Shown: positions 37,235-47,175, counted from the stretch's first letter. The stretch: 64,000 bases of DNA from Bacillus sp. AFS073361 (GCF_002567005.1 NZ_NUZU01000032.1:1-64000); one strand, 5' to 3'. A program made the numbers and translations. The notes: generated by a model from the sequence alone, not told the origin.

Positions 37235-37277
37235 TTGTATTCACCCAGCTTTTCATCCTGTCTTCAAGTACAATAAA

Positions 37278-37982
37278 TTAATTTTTTCTGCCAATATGAA
37301 CAGCTGCTGCGCCGCCGCTATATGGTTTATATTTTACATCTGCGAAGCCCGCTTGTTCAAACATTTTAGCAAGTTCCTTCATCCCTGGAAACTCACGTGC
37401 TGATTCATGCAGCCATGCATATTCGCGATAACTTTTTGCCAGTAATTTACCAAACATCGGCATAATATAACGAAAGTAAAAATAATAGAGCTGTTTATAG
37501 CCGATTAAAGTAGGCTGTGATGTCTCTAAGCAGACAGCAATACCGCCAGGTTTTACAACACGATGCATCTCTTTTAATACTTGCAGGTAGTCCGGGACAT
37601 TCCTTAAGCCAAAACCAATCGTCACATAATCAAAACTATTATCTGGAAAAGGGAGTTCCATTGCATTACCATGTACTAATTTCACCTGTTTTAATCCCAG
37701 GTCCTTAACCTTTTCAATCCCCACATTAAGCATGTTTTGGCTAAAATCCAAACCTGTAACGTCCCCTGTCGGACCCACTGCCTCAGCTAATGCTATAGTC
37801 CAATCAGCGGTGCCGCAGCAAACATCAAGAGCTCGTGAGCCCGGCTTTACATCCATTCTTTTCATTGTGTCTTTCCGCCACTTTATGTGTTGTTGGAAAC
37901 TGATAACAGAATTCATTTTATCGTAGTTATCGGAAATTTTTTCAAACACATTGTGAACCCGCTGTTCTTTCGATTCCTGCAT
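37278..37982 (-). CDS. menG: Demethylmenaquinone methyltransferase
   Basis: A 234-residue SAM-dependent methyltransferase (UbiE/MenG, also menH in B. subtilis) carrying out the last step of menaquinone synthesis. SAM motif [30 protein letters not shown] and the [10 protein letters not shown] motif are visible. The ATG at 37982 gives the family length. It starts seven bases after the hepS stop and precedes hepT, so side-chain synthesis and ring methylation are coexpressed. Confidence 0.95.
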   Translation of the reverse strand: MQESKEQRVHNVFEKISDNYDKMNSVISFQQHIKWRKDTMKRMDVKPGSRALDVCCGTADWTIALAEAVGPTGDVTGLDFSQNMLNVGIEKVKDLGLKQVKLVHGNAMELPFPDNSFDYVTIGFGLRNVPDYLQVLKEMHRVVKPGGIAVCLETSQPTLIGYKQLYYFYFRYIMPMFGKLLAKSYREYAWLHESAREFPGMKELAKMFEQAGFADVKYKPYSGGAAAVHIGRKN

Positions 37983-37989
37983 GTTTTTA

Positions 37990-38802
37990 TTACCCTTCTT
38001 CCACAAAAGTTTTCGCATATGGCTGGTATTGGTTTAAGAGCGATATAATTCTAATTTCAAGCAATTCATTTAAGTAAGGAAGTTGCTCTAATCCATTTTC
38101 TATTATTTTTTTTGAACTTTCAAGATACTGGTCACAATATTGAAATAAATGACTCTTCTGTTCACTAGATAATTTTTTCAATTTAAAGTTATGGATTGGG
38201 AAAACAATTGAGGTCAAGGCTTCGAATAAGACGGATCTTTCTGTTTTAATAAATTGACTCTTTTCATCCAGTAACCGTTTAAACAACATCAAATTCTCAA
38301 GAAATTCGTTCCAGAGGTCAACGTTAAAATACTCAGAAAGACGAGCTAGTAAGGAACTTTCTATCCTTTTTATGCTTGTCATTAACTCCTCAACTGAAAC
38401 AAATTCATGGTGATAAACAGAAATTTTATTTTCATTTACATCCTTAATTCCTTTTGAAAGTGCCTTAATCATCAAAATATCTTCTGCTTCTGCAAGAAGT
38501 TTATAATAAAGACCGCTGAAATAATCCCCAGCAAGAACAGTTAATTGACGATTTTTTTCGTCAACAGATGCATCTGAAATATGTTCATGTGTATCAAGGG
38601 CGATTTGTATTAACATTGATGATAAGGCGTAATTTTGCATATCGCTGAATGACAATTCGAGGCGTTCCATAATTGAGACCAGGATAAGAAGTTTATCTTC
38701 ATCAATAATTGGAGTCTCAATATATTTGAGCAGATATGTATCATAAACTCTTTGTTCGACCTGCTCTCGAATATTTGTGAATTTTTGTCGAATGTCCAGC
38801 AA
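37990..38802 (-). CDS. hepS: Heptaprenyl diphosphate synthase component I
   Basis: A 270-residue helical, non-catalytic subunit that sets the chain length of the HepS/HepT enzyme. Family landmarks are [22 protein letters not shown] and [17 protein letters not shown], the last echoing isoprenyl synthases without the Asp-rich motif. The TTG start has AGGG eight bases upstream. It is slightly longer than the B. subtilis protein (about 251). Confidence 0.9.
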   Translation of the reverse strand: MLDIRQKFTNIREQVEQRVYDTYLLKYIETPIIDEDKLLILVSIMERLELSFSDMQNYALSSMLIQIALDTHEHISDASVDEKNRQLTVLAGDYFSGLYYKLLAEAEDILMIKALSKGIKDVNENKISVYHHEFVSVEELMTSIKRIESSLLARLSEYFNVDLWNEFLENLMLFKRLLDEKSQFIKTERSVLFEALTSIVFPIHNFKLKKLSSEQKSHLFQYCDQYLESSKKIIENGLEQLPYLNELLEIRIISLLNQYQPYAKTFVEEG

Positions 38803-39025
38803 TTAAATCACCCTTGCTTCCCCTAGTAATGTCTTTATGTATTCTTATTTCCTATTTGCATAGTAAAATTCATGCCGTTTAGCCTTTAATAATGAAAAAT
38901 AATTAATCATTCATTCTAAAAACAAGGCAAACACCATTATAACATAAAAGGTATTCTTAAGGCAGATATTCACAAAATAATCATTTTAGCTAATATGAAA
39001 TAAGATGAAAACAGTGTGATTAGAA

Positions 39026-39262
39026 TTATTTTTTTATTTCACTTTCAATTTCACCAAGGTGTGTAAGTATTTTAGCATTTCCCCTGATTTTTATTGCCGA
39101 AGTATGCTCTGTAAATTGAGCAATTAGGACTTCTCCTTTATCAAGCTTCTCTGAATGATGAAATTTGGTATCAGAGCCCCTTGTTAAACCGATCACATTA
39201 ACTCCATCTTCGATTGCCTTAATAACTACGTACTCACTGTTTTGGTTTTCTCTCTTCTCCAT
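39026..39262 (-). CDS. mtrB: Trp RNA-binding attenuation protein (TRAP)
   Basis: A 78-residue protein forming an 11-subunit ring that, when loaded with Trp, binds G/UAG repeats in trp leaders. The sequence [53 protein letters not shown] holds the Trp-pocket Thr/Ser/Gly residues and the RNA-contact Lys37, Lys56 and Arg58 equivalents. It follows folE by 31 bases (mtrA-mtrB operon). Its main target, the trp operon, is not in its usual place in this window. Confidence 0.95.
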   Translation of the reverse strand: MEKRENQNSEYVVIKAIEDGVNVIGLTRGSDTKFHHSEKLDKGEVLIAQFTEHTSAIKIRGNAKILTHLGEIESEIKK

Positions 39263-39293
39263 ATAAACACCTCAAATATTCTTAGAAATAGGA

Positions 39294-39860
39294 CTAATAT
39301 TTAATTAACGAGAGCACTTCAGACCGTGCAACCGCATCATCTGAAAGAATACCGCGGACAGCCGTGGTTACTGTTTTAGAGCCAGGCTTTTTAACTCCAC
39401 GCATGGTCATACACATATGTTCTGCTTCGACGACCACCATGACCCCATGAGGCTCTAATTTCTCCATCATACTGTCGGCAATCGTGGAAGTAATCCGTTC
39501 TTGAAGTTGAGGTCTCTTTGCTACTGCTTCCACTGCCCTTGCTAATTTACTTAATCCGGTCACACGACCATTTCTTGGAATGTATGCTACATGCGCTTTT
39601 CCGAAGAAAGGTACAAGATGATGTTCACACATGGAATAAAACGGTATATCTTTAACCAATACCAACTCTTCGTGGTCTTCACTAAAGATTGTTTCAAAAT
39701 GCTTCCTTGGATCCTCATTTAACCCGCTAAAAACTTCTTCATACATTTTTGCTACACGTTTTGGTGTGTCATGGAGACCTTCACGATTTGGGTCTTCCCC
39801 GATTGCTTCTAATATTAAACGTACCGCATCTTCAATTTGGGCACGATTTACTTGTGACAT
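39294..39860 (-). CDS. folE: GTP cyclohydrolase I
   Basis: A 188-residue zinc enzyme opening folate synthesis from GTP (mtrA in B. subtilis). Zinc and catalytic residues are in [22 protein letters not shown] and in [21 protein letters not shown] precedes the ATG. It forms an operon with mtrB, lies between hbs and hepS, and has the normal length. Confidence 0.96.
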   Translation of the reverse strand: MSQVNRAQIEDAVRLILEAIGEDPNREGLHDTPKRVAKMYEEVFSGLNEDPRKHFETIFSEDHEELVLVKDIPFYSMCEHHLVPFFGKAHVAYIPRNGRVTGLSKLARAVEAVAKRPQLQERITSTIADSMMEKLEPHGVMVVVEAEHMCMTMRGVKKPGSKTVTTAVRGILSDDAVARSEVLSLIKY

Positions 39861-39944
39861 ATAAAAATTCCTCCTAATGTTCAGTCAAGTATATATGACA
39901 AATACATATTAGCACAATCATTAAAGTTCAAGCAAAAAAAATAG

Positions 39945-39979
39945 AAAAAAGGCCATGGACATAGCCATGACCTTTTTGC
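39945..39979 (-). terminator. Terminator of hbs
   Basis: On the minus strand AAAAAGGTCATGG-CTATGT-CCATGGCCTTTTTT is a long stem with one G-U pair and a U tract, 35 bases past the hbs stop. Confidence 0.88.
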
Positions 39980-40013
39980 TTAAGCATTCGCTTAAAGCAA
40001 TAAATTTATGTAA

Positions 40014-40286
40014 TTATTTTACTGCGTCTTTAAGCGCTTTACCTGGTTTAAAAGCTGGAACTTTGCTAGCAGCGATATCGATTTCCTCACCTGTTTGAGG
40101 GTTACGACCTTTACGAGCTGCACGCTCACGTACTTCAAAGTTTCCAAAACCGATTAATTGTACTTTATCACCATTTTTTAAAGCATCTAAAATCGCATCA
40201 AAAACAGCATCAACTGCTTTAGTCGCGTCCTTTTTAGAAAGTTCGCTAGCTTCAGCAACTGCATTAATAAGTTCTGTCTTGTTCAT
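40014..40286 (-). CDS. hbs: DNA-binding protein HU
   Basis: A 90-residue histone-like protein that bends and compacts DNA. The family core [22 protein letters not shown] (beta-arm with intercalating Pro) is intact. The ATG at 40286 has GGAGGTG at perfect distance and gives [12 protein letters not shown]. It is monocistronic, bounded by a strong terminator downstream and a long non-coding leader upstream. Confidence 0.97.
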   Translation of the reverse strand: MNKTELINAVAEASELSKKDATKAVDAVFDAILDALKNGDKVQLIGFGNFEVRERAARKGRNPQTGEEIDIAASKVPAFKPGKALKDAVK

Positions 40287-40649
40287 GCCATTCACCTCCT
40301 CCCAAAGAAATTATCAAGATTCGTAAATAAGATTACTTATCTACATTTCTAAACAATTTTTCTAATTTCTATACGTCATAGCGCGGTTTTATTACCAAAA
40401 TTACCATAAATGATTAAATTGGTAACTAGAATCTATTTTTTTAGGAAAAACCCTTATGAAATAAGGGTTCAAACGCTATAATGTAATTCAGTTAAAAGAT
40501 TATCATAATCAAAACAGCTTATCAAGAAGAATTCATGAAATTATGGTAATCTTTTCTTTGTTTCAACAAAATTCTACTTAATTTGATCCTATTTAGTAGA
40601 TATTTTAAAATAATGGCAATTTGTCATATAATTCAGGCTTTCTTTTCAA
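40287..40649 (-). other. Long intergenic region upstream of hbs
   Basis: This 363-base AT-rich stretch holds no credible ORF on either strand. On the minus strand there are possible promoter elements (TTGAAA near 40560, TTGATA near 40525 and TATAAT-like boxes), which would suit the multi-promoter control of hbs known in B. subtilis. A terminator-like hairpin at 40440-40471 divides it. Most of the region is likely promoter and leader for hbs. Confidence 0.5.
40440..40471 (-). terminator. Terminator-like hairpin inside the hbs upstream region
   Basis: On the minus strand AACCCTTAT-TTC-ATAAGGGTT is followed by TTTCC. It is a perfect nine-pair stem roughly 155 bases upstream of hbs, with the spoIVA terminator a further 180 bases before it, so it may end a short transcript or attenuate hbs. 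Confidence 0.6.
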
Positions 40650-40676
40650 AGAAAAAAGACTCCGAATTGGAGTCCA
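40650..40676 (-). terminator. Terminator of spoIVA
   Basis: On the minus strand GGACTCC-AATTC-GGAGTCTTTTTTC lies directly after the spoIVA stop. Confidence 0.85.
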
Positions 40677-40680
40677 TAGC

Positions 40681-42159
40681 TTAAAGTATAATGGCAATTA
40701 GGCCACCTGAACCTTCGTTAATAATTCTCTCTAATGTTTCTTTTAATTTATATCGTGCATTTTCTGGCATTAATGAAAGCTTTGCTTGGATCCCTTCTCG
40801 AACAATAGAACTTAAGCTGCGGCCAAAGATATCTGAATTCCAGATGGATAACGGATCATCTTCAAAATCCTGCATTAGGTATCTCACTAGTTCCTCACTT
40901 TGTTTTTCAGTACCAATAATTGGCGCGAATTCCGATTCCACATCCACTTTTATCATATGGATGGATGGTGCTACAGCTCGCAGCCTTACACCAAATCGTG
41001 CACCTTGACGAATAATTTCCGGTTCTTCAAGGCTCATATCTGAAAGGGTTGGTGAGGCAATACCGTAACCCGTTTGTTTAACCATTTTTAGTGCATCGGC
41101 AATGTGGTCATATTCTGCTTTTGCATGAGCAAAATCCTGCATTAATTCAAGAAGATGATCTTTTCCGCGAATTTCGACTCCAACGATTTCTTTTAATATA
41201 TCATCATACAATTCATCTGGTGCATATAAGTCGATTTCAGCGACGCCCGAGCCCATTTCAATTCCAGCTAAGCCAGCTCGTTCAATGAATTCAAATTCGC
41301 TAAAGTGTTGAACAACCCTGTCAACATCTCTTAATCTCTTGATATCTTTTACAGTATCTTTAACAGCCTCTTGATAGCTTTCACGAAGCCAATGGTTTTC
41401 TCTAAGGACCATCACCCAACTTGGCAGGTTCACATTGACTTCAAGGACTGGGAACTCGTAGAGTGCTTCACGGAGAACGTTAAGAACATCGCTGTCCCGC
41501 ATGCTTTCAACACTCATAGCAATTACCGGAATATCATATTTTTCTGCTAAACTCGATCTTAGTGTTTCAGTGCTTGGATGGTATGGCTGTGCACTGTTAA
41601 CAACCATGATAAACGGTTTGCCAACTTCTTTCAATTCATCAATAACTCTTTCTTCTGCTTCAATATAATTACTTCTTGGAATTTCTCCAATCGTCCCATC
41701 AGTCGTTACAACAACCCCAATAGTTGAATGTTCTTGGATCACTTTTCTTGTGCCAATTTCAGCAGCTTCATGAAATGGGATTGGTTCCTCATACCAAGGA
41801 GTGGTAATCATTCTTGGACCATTTTCATCCTCATAGCCTTTCGCGCCTGGCACCGTATAGCCTACACAATCAACTAGCCTGATATTAACATTTAATCCAT
41901 CATCAACATGGACAGTGGCTGCTTGATTTGGTACGAATTTTGGCTCGGTTGTCATAATTGTTTTTCCTGCAGCACTTTGAGGTAACTCATCAAGTGCACG
42001 TGACCTCTCAGCTTCACTGTTTATATTCGGTAAAACAACAAGCTCCATAAATTTTTTAATAAATGTTGATTTTCCAGTCCGTACTGCACCTACTACGCCT
42101 AAATAAATATCACCGCCTGTTCTCTCGGCAATATCTTTAAAAATATCAACCTTTTCCAA
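40681..42159 (-). CDS. spoIVA: Stage IV sporulation protein A, spore coat ATPase
   Basis: A 492-residue cytoskeletal ATPase that polymerises on the forespore surface and forms the basement layer of the coat. A TRAFAC-like N-terminal ATPase domain shows Walker A GAVRTGKSTF (about 24-33), the switch region RLVDCVGYTVPGA and VVNSAQPY; the C-terminus ending GGLIAIIL includes the SpoVM-interacting region. The TTG start has GGGAGGGG upstream. Length equals the B. subtilis protein. It should be transcribed in the mother cell, but I could not fix a sigma-E promoter by eye. Confidence 0.97.
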   Translation of the reverse strand: MEKVDIFKDIAERTGGDIYLGVVGAVRTGKSTFIKKFMELVVLPNINSEAERSRALDELPQSAAGKTIMTTEPKFVPNQAATVHVDDGLNVNIRLVDCVGYTVPGAKGYEDENGPRMITTPWYEEPIPFHEAAEIGTRKVIQEHSTIGVVVTTDGTIGEIPRSNYIEAEERVIDELKEVGKPFIMVVNSAQPYHPSTETLRSSLAEKYDIPVIAMSVESMRDSDVLNVLREALYEFPVLEVNVNLPSWVMVLRENHWLRESYQEAVKDTVKDIKRLRDVDRVVQHFSEFEFIERAGLAGIEMGSGVAEIDLYAPDELYDDILKEIVGVEIRGKDHLLELMQDFAHAKAEYDHIADALKMVKQTGYGIASPTLSDMSLEEPEIIRQGARFGVRLRAVAPSIHMIKVDVESEFAPIIGTEKQSEELVRYLMQDFEDDPLSIWNSDIFGRSLSSIVREGIQAKLSLMPENARYKLKETLERIINEGSGGLIAIIL

Positions 42160-42376
42160 GTGATCCCCTCCCGATCATTGAGTAAAGTGGGATTAAACAT
42201 CCATTTTAGGTATTTTTGGACACTATATGTTTATGATGTTGTCCTACAATGTTATGACACTTTTATAAAAATTTTTTACCCCCCTTATTAAAAATTCACT
42301 AGGTTCTCTTGTATCTGTAGTGTCTGAACATTTGATATTATGGAGGGTTTCAATATATGTTTTCTTTTGGGAATAG

Positions 42377-42422
42377 CAAAAAAAACCCTTCTCCTACAAT
42401 ATATTTCATCGGAAAAGGGTTA
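42377..42422 (-). terminator. Terminator of yphF
   Basis: On the minus strand AACCCTTTTCC and GGAGAAGGGTT pair around a roughly 17-base loop and are followed by eight U. Between this and spoIVA (42160-42376) only promoter sequence for spoIVA is expected. Confidence 0.7.
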
Positions 42423-42429
42423 TGACTAT

Positions 42430-43140
42430 TTATTCTTCTAAAAATACTGGTTCTTTCGTCTTAGAATCCCAGGTATATGGTAAGGAATATGCAGGCACAA
42501 ACATGGAATCCTTCACTAAAATTGGCCGAATATCTTCACCGGGTTTTACCTTCATATCCTTATTTTCCATGGCTTGATATAAATCGGGGCGATAATCTAC
42601 ATATACTTCAGCACTGCCTGTAATGACAAAGGATAAATTTTGATTTGTAAATGGACTTGCTACAAAAGGGGGTTTTTTATACCCTAATTGTTTATAATCA
42701 AGAGTAAAAACATTCTTTGCAATTTGTTCTTTAAAGGGAGGATACCCTTTTGTTTTGATTCGTAATTTAATATCACGTATGGCTTCTGTTATTCTTAAAT
42801 CAAATAATTTTACAGTTGGCTGGGTTTCAACATCCACAAGGACATATTGGAAGATCCCACCGCTTTCGTATGCGTTACCAGGAGGCTCAGCGATATATTT
42901 TGGTGTTATTTTTTTAAAATCAATAGGATACTTTTGATAAATCGGGGTTTCTGCTTCTTTGGTTTTTATCGGAAGAATCCCGCCATTATCCTCCTTAAAG
43001 GTATCTACTGCTATTTGAACAGCTAAAATTTGATCTTTATATGGGATTTGATTTTTTGCTAATTCCTCTTCGGGATACATGCAGCCTGATAGGAAAAGAG
43101 CAGTAAATACTAGAAAACAACTGAGTACGTTCCATTTCAT
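42430..43140 (-). CDS. yphF: Lipoprotein YphF
   Basis: A 236-residue lipoprotein with signal peptide MKWNVLSCFLVFTALFLSGC; Cys20 in the LSGC lipobox is the predicted lipid anchor. The rest is extracytoplasmic with no recognised catalytic motif. Position between spoIVA and yphE and the length match B. subtilis YphF, whose function is unknown. It begins 31 bases past yphE. Coregulation with the neighbouring spoIVA is possible but not shown. Confidence 0.83.
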   Translation of the reverse strand: MKWNVLSCFLVFTALFLSGCMYPEEELAKNQIPYKDQILAVQIAVDTFKEDNGGILPIKTKEAETPIYQKYPIDFKKITPKYIAEPPGNAYESGGIFQYVLVDVETQPTVKLFDLRITEAIRDIKLRIKTKGYPPFKEQIAKNVFTLDYKQLGYKKPPFVASPFTNQNLSFVITGSAEVYVDYRPDLYQAMENKDMKVKPGEDIRPILVKDSMFVPAYSLPYTWDSKTKEPVFLEE

Positions 43141-43171
43141 ACAATCACCTTTTATTATGTATTAACTTCCA

Positions 43172-43357
43172 TTATGTGAAAAAAACAATTAGAAGCGTTA
43201 TTCCGGCAATAATCATTAATAAGTAAGCGATAATCGCAGTAGCAATTCTGAGTACTCCTTTTAGCTTATATCTACTTAGATAAATTGTGATAATTGCCAA
43301 GAACATAAAACCCATTCCTGCAATTGAGATCCACATTTTAAGCATAGCTGGCGACAA
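43172..43357 (-). CDS. yphE: Small two-helix membrane protein YphE (DUF2768)
   Basis: A 61-residue protein with two hydrophobic helices (about 5-27 and 36-60) separated by the basic loop SRYKLKG. It matches the size and place of YphE, a sporulation-linked small membrane protein in B. subtilis; the function is unknown. The TTG start has GGGGGAG upstream. It lies between gpsA, beyond a strong terminator, and yphF. Confidence 0.85.
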   Translation of the reverse strand: MSPAMLKMWISIAGMGFMFLAIITIYLSRYKLKGVLRIATAIIAYLLMIIAGITLLIVFFT

Positions 43358-43425
43358 ACTTAACTCCCCCTTTTTCGAAGATTAATTATATCACAAGCAA
43401 TAACTTTTCTAGAAAAATTTTAAAC

Positions 43426-43480
43426 AAAAAAAAAAAAAAAAAAACTGAAGTAAAGAGGGGCGAATTCTTTACTTCAGCTT
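43426..43480 (-). terminator. Very strong terminator with a 19-U tract downstream of gpsA
   Basis: CTGAAGTAAAG (43445-43455) pairs perfectly with CTTTACTTCAG (43467-43477). On the minus strand the stem is followed by an uninterrupted run of 19 U. The run is 43426-43444 on the plus strand as A19. Confidence 0.92.
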
Positions 43481-43631
43481 TAACGACTAAATAACCCATA
43501 CCTGCGTATAACTACTAGGTTGCTTCGTTGCATTGTATGCAATCTAGACACAAAGCGTCTCACCGAACGCCCATTTTTAAGAAAAACTTTTTAAAGCATG
43601 AGGCCCTATTTCTCCGCTATGCTATATTTTT

Positions 43632-44687
43632 TTAATCTTCAATATTTCGTTCCTCTAAGACATTAACCAAATCTTCCATTTCATGCGTCTTGCCGCGGGC
43701 CATTAAAACATCTACAGCATCCGCTGCTCTCTTCCCATTAAATAAGACATCATAAAGGGCAAAGGTAATCGGCATGTTCACATCATACCTTTTGGCCAAC
43801 TGATAAGCAGCCTTGGTGGTTCGAACACCTTCCACTACCATCCCCATATTGTCCAAAACCTCATTTAGGGTTTTCCCTTTACCTAATAGGTTTCCTGCTC
43901 TCCAGTTCCTTGAATGGACACTTGTACATGTCACAATTAAATCACCGATCCCTGCAAGTCCAGAAAATGTTAATGGATTAGCACCCATTTTCGTACCAAG
44001 GCGAGCGATTTCTGCTAACCCTCGTGTCATTAATGCGGCTTTAGCATTATCACCATAACCTAATCCATCAGTAATACCGGCAGCAAGTGCAATTATGTTT
44101 TTTAATGCACCACCAATTTCAACACCAATGACATCTGAATTAGTATAAACACGAAAATTATTGTTGATAAATAAATCCTGTATTTTTTCCGCTGCTTCCA
44201 TATTCTCAGAAGTTACGGTAACCGTTGTTGGGTGGCGAAGGCTAACTTCTTCTGCGTGACTTGGACCGGATAAAACAACAACATCCTTTAATAAATTTTT
44301 CGGCATTTCCTCTTGAATAATTTCAGAGATGCGCAGTAATGAATCAGGTTCAATCCCTTTACTAACATGCGCAATTGTCAATGGTTCTGCACGTATAGTA
44401 CGAATTTTACCGATTACTTCACGTATTGCCTTTGTCGGGACGGCTAATATAAGTGTATCTACGCCTGCTAAAGCATCACTTAATGATGAATATCCAACAA
44501 TCAATTCTGAAAGGTTAATCTCTGGAAGATATTTCTTGTTAGTGTGCTTTTCATTAATTTCTTTGACTTGCCCTTCATTATGGCTCCAAAGACGAACTTC
44601 ATGACGATTGTCTGCTAGCACGATTGCTAAAGCGGTTCCCCAGCTTCCAGCTCCAATAACGGCTATTGCTGATTTAGTATCCTTCAC
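43632..44687 (-). CDS. gpsA: Glycerol-3-phosphate dehydrogenase [NAD(P)+]
   Basis: A 351-residue enzyme making sn-glycerol 3-phosphate from dihydroxyacetone phosphate for phospholipids. The Rossmann loop [23 protein letters not shown], the catalytic Lys in [14 protein letters not shown] and the [10 protein letters not shown] segment are intact. The GTG start has GGTG nine bases upstream. It follows der by 23 bases, forming the conserved der-gpsA pair; phospholipid supply and the nearby plsC act in the same pathway. Confidence 0.96.
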   Translation of the reverse strand: MKDTKSAIAVIGAGSWGTALAIVLADNRHEVRLWSHNEGQVKEINEKHTNKKYLPEINLSELIVGYSSLSDALAGVDTLILAVPTKAIREVIGKIRTIRAEPLTIAHVSKGIEPDSLLRISEIIQEEMPKNLLKDVVVLSGPSHAEEVSLRHPTTVTVTSENMEAAEKIQDLFINNNFRVYTNSDVIGVEIGGALKNIIALAAGITDGLGYGDNAKAALMTRGLAEIARLGTKMGANPLTFSGLAGIGDLIVTCTSVHSRNWRAGNLLGKGKTLNEVLDNMGMVVEGVRTTKAAYQLAKRYDVNMPITFALYDVLFNGKRAADAVDVLMARGKTHEMEDLVNVLEERNIED

Positions 44688-44710
44688 TTTACATCACACC
44701 CACCTTATCT

Positions 44711-46021
44711 TTATTTTCTTTCTCTTGCATAAATTTTGATAGGGGTTCCTTCAAATCCAAAAGCTTCTCTGATTCTGTTCTCTAAGAATCGTTCATATGA
44801 AAAGTGTAATAATTCAGGTTCATTTACAAATACAACAAAGGTCGGCGGTTTAACTGCCACTTGTGTAGTATAATATATTTTCAAACGTCTGCCATTGTCT
44901 GTGGGTGTCGGATTCATCGCGACTGCATCCATGATCACATCATTGAGCACGCTTGTTTCAACTCTCATTGAATGGTTTTCACTAGCGGTATTGATCATTG
45001 GGAGCAACGTATGAACACGTTTTTTTGTTTTTGCAGATAAAAACACAATTGGAGCATAACTAAGAAATAAGAAATGTTCCCTTATTTTTTGTTCGAGCTC
45101 TTTCATCGTTTTTTCATCTTTTTCAATTGCATCCCACTTATTGACCACGATAACGACAGCCCTACCCGCTTCGTGTGCATACCCAGCAATCTTTTTGTCC
45201 TGTTCAATGATTCCTTCTTCAGCATTAATGACAACAAGAACAACGTCAGAGCGTTCAATTGCCCTTAAAGCACGAAGTACACTATATTTTTCTGTACTTT
45301 CATAAACTTTTCCTTTTTTCCTAATTCCCGCAGTATCAATTATGACATATTTTCCCCCATTATATGTATAGGGAGAATCGACAGCATCACGAGTTGTACC
45401 GGCAATATTACTGACGATTACACGTTCTTCGCCTAAAATAGCATTGACTAATGATGATTTCCCTACATTGGGGCGTCCTATTAGTGAAAACTTTACTACA
45501 TCTTCTCCATACTCAACTGTCTTGTTTTTGGGGAAATGTTTTGCAGCCTCATCTAAAAGGTCTCCTAAACCAAGCCCATGTGAGCCTGAAATTGGAATTG
45601 GTTCACCAAATCCCAATGAATAAAAATCATAGATTTGATCACGCATTTCTGGGTTATCTATTTTATTAACAGCTAATACTACAGGCTTTTTAGACCGATA
45701 TAATATTTTAGCCACTTCCTCATCAGCTGCTGTAACCCCTTCACGTCCATTTGTTAAGAAGATAATGACATCTGCCTCATCAATGGCTATTTCAGCCTGT
45801 TGTCGAATTTGTTCCAAAAACGGTTCATCACCAATATCAATTCCACCTGTATCAATAAGGTTGAAGTCATGTGTTAACCACTCACCAGAGCTATAGATAC
45901 GATCTCTTGTAACTCCAGGGATGTCCTCCACAATAGAAATTCTTTCACCGACAATCCGATTAAAAATTGTTGATTTTCCTACGTTGGGCCGTCCTACAAT
46001 GGCAATAACAGGTTTAACCAA
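44711..46021 (-). CDS. der: Ribosome-associated GTPase Der (EngA)
   Basis: A 436-residue protein with two tandem GTPase domains and a KH-like C-terminus, needed for 50S ribosome assembly. The G1 motif GRPNVGKS appears at about residue 9 and again near residue 182; both domains show DTxG and NKxD (NKID and NKWD). The TTG start is the best in frame and matches the family N-terminus VKPVIAIVG. Length equals the B. subtilis protein. Confidence 0.97.
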   Translation of the reverse strand: MVKPVIAIVGRPNVGKSTIFNRIVGERISIVEDIPGVTRDRIYSSGEWLTHDFNLIDTGGIDIGDEPFLEQIRQQAEIAIDEADVIIFLTNGREGVTAADEEVAKILYRSKKPVVLAVNKIDNPEMRDQIYDFYSLGFGEPIPISGSHGLGLGDLLDEAAKHFPKNKTVEYGEDVVKFSLIGRPNVGKSSLVNAILGEERVIVSNIAGTTRDAVDSPYTYNGGKYVIIDTAGIRKKGKVYESTEKYSVLRALRAIERSDVVLVVINAEEGIIEQDKKIAGYAHEAGRAVVIVVNKWDAIEKDEKTMKELEQKIREHFLFLSYAPIVFLSAKTKKRVHTLLPMINTASENHSMRVETSVLNDVIMDAVAMNPTPTDNGRRLKIYYTTQVAVKPPTFVVFVNEPELLHFSYERFLENRIREAFGFEGTPIKIYARERK

Positions 46022-46145
46022 TTACAATCGCCATCCTTTCTTTCTTATAATTAAATACGAATTAGTATGTTAGCATAGAGTGAAAATTACATCAGTGGGG
46101 GCATCCTCCCCGATAATGAGGGGTCATTCCCTTTGTTCTTATTAA

Positions 46146-46178
46146 GTAAAGAAACCCTTCTGTGTTCTAGAAGGGCCT
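46146..46178 (-). terminator. Second hairpin between yphA and der
   Basis: On the minus strand CCCTTCT-AGAACAC-AGAAGGG is followed by TTTCTTT. With the hairpin at 46221 it makes tandem terminators before der. Confidence 0.6.
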
Positions 46179-46220
46179 AACTATGTTATTTTATCAATGT
46201 TAATCCTTTCCCGCAATGGA

Positions 46221-46245
46221 AAAAACCGAAAAGCGGATTTCTGAA
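46221..46245 (-). terminator. Terminator after yphA
   Basis: On the minus strand AAATCCG-CTTTT-CGGTTTTTT forms a short stem with one mismatch and a U run, about 30 bases after the yphA stop. Confidence 0.55.
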
Positions 46246-46274
46246 AACCTGACATCAAGAATTTTAAATCACTT

Positions 46275-46883
46275 TCAAGATGATTTTTGCTTGCCTTTTT
46301 CCAAAAAATGAAAATGATTTTGGAGGATAGGTCCTAGATTTTCTAACGCGGTCCAACCTGTAAGTAATAGAGCTGTCAGTGAGCAAACATCAAGGTATGC
46401 AAACGTCCCTATTACATATGGAAAATCGAATTTATTTAATATAAACGCATATAAAATGTCCCCTTGCATGGCACCAGCAAAAATGATGAGTAATCTCCCT
46501 TTTAAAGATTTCTGCAATAATAAGGCTAAATACCACAAGGTAATCCCCATCATCCATTCCTTTTTAAAAATAATCCAAACCGGATCAAATATCTCAAATA
46601 AATGGAAGGTCACGTAGGCAATTGAAATGATGAATGAACAAATGAAAAAATAAATGAGTGCTCCTCGTTTTTCTTGGTTTATAAAAAAATAACAAATGCC
46701 TAACATAAATAACCCGCTTGCCTGTATATCAAACCCTCCTACAGCAAACCGGACATTCGTTAATATTACTACTATTAATACTATTGCGGCTAATTTTAAT
46801 CGATATGGGTTTTGCTTTTCCACAATAAAGGTCAAGTAGATCCAAAAACCCCAAAAGACCCAATAAAAGATTGCTCCTTCCAA
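46275..46883 (-). CDS. yphA: Multi-pass membrane protein YphA
   Basis: A 202-residue integral membrane protein with about six hydrophobic helices and a charged C-terminal tail. The N-terminus MEGAIFYWVFWGFWIYLTF fits YphA of B. subtilis (named seaA for spore envelope assembly in some accounts). The TTG at 46883 has AGGAGG eight bases upstream; the GTG at 46892 touches that site. Orientation and neighbours (fni and ypzI on one side, der on the other) agree with the name. Its molecular function is unknown. Confidence 0.8.
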   Translation of the reverse strand: MEGAIFYWVFWGFWIYLTFIVEKQNPYRLKLAAIVLIVVILTNVRFAVGGFDIQASGLFMLGICYFFINQEKRGALIYFFICSFIISIAYVTFHLFEIFDPVWIIFKKEWMMGITLWYLALLLQKSLKGRLLIIFAGAMQGDILYAFILNKFDFPYVIGTFAYLDVCSLTALLLTGWTALENLGPILQNHFHFLEKGKQKSS

Positions 46884-46991
46884 CTCATACACCTCCTATT
46901 ATTTTCATTATTGGTAATCTTTATGTACTTTCATACTTCCTTGAATAATATTTTCTGTGTGAATCATCTTATTAAGAGGAGGTGTGTTTAA

Positions 46992-47132
46992 ATGGGAAAA
47001 GACCGACAAGAAAAAAAGTTACGTGCGAGTGGAAGAGTGGAATCAGATCGCGATCAGGCATTGCACTATCCAGGTGCCACGAAGCTATCTGGACCTGAAG
47101 AGGCACGGGGATTAAACGATGGTAAAAAATAA
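46992..47132 (+). CDS. ypzI: YpzI family small protein
   Basis: A 46-residue, highly charged soluble peptide beginning MGKDRQEKKLRASGRVESDR and containing HYPGATKLSGPEEAR, a sequence I recognise as the YpzI family. GAGGAGGTG is nine bases before the ATG, a near-ideal ribosome site. It is a plus-strand singleton between yphA and fni. Function unknown; the disordered, charged character resembles spore-associated small proteins, but that is only an inference. Confidence 0.85.
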   Translation: MGKDRQEKKLRASGRVESDRDQALHYPGATKLSGPEEARGLNDGKK

Positions 47133-47133
47133 T

Positions 47134-47166
47134 AAAGCGGATGCGCCAAGGCGCTGGAGCTAGACA
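47134..47166 (+). repeat. Remnant of an interspersed repeat after ypzI
   Basis: AAAGCGGATGCGCCAAGGCG joined to GCGCTGGAGCTAGACA looks like the two ends of a longer Bacillaceae intergenic repeat with its middle deleted. The core GGCGCTGGAGCT also occurs after cotJC at 61763-61798. Confidence 0.5.
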
Positions 47167-47175
47167 GCAATAACA

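Noticed and set aside
43426..43444. A19 tract as an assembly artefact
   Set aside because: It lies exactly after a perfect terminator stem on the minus strand, where a U tract is expected, though the exact length may be imprecise.
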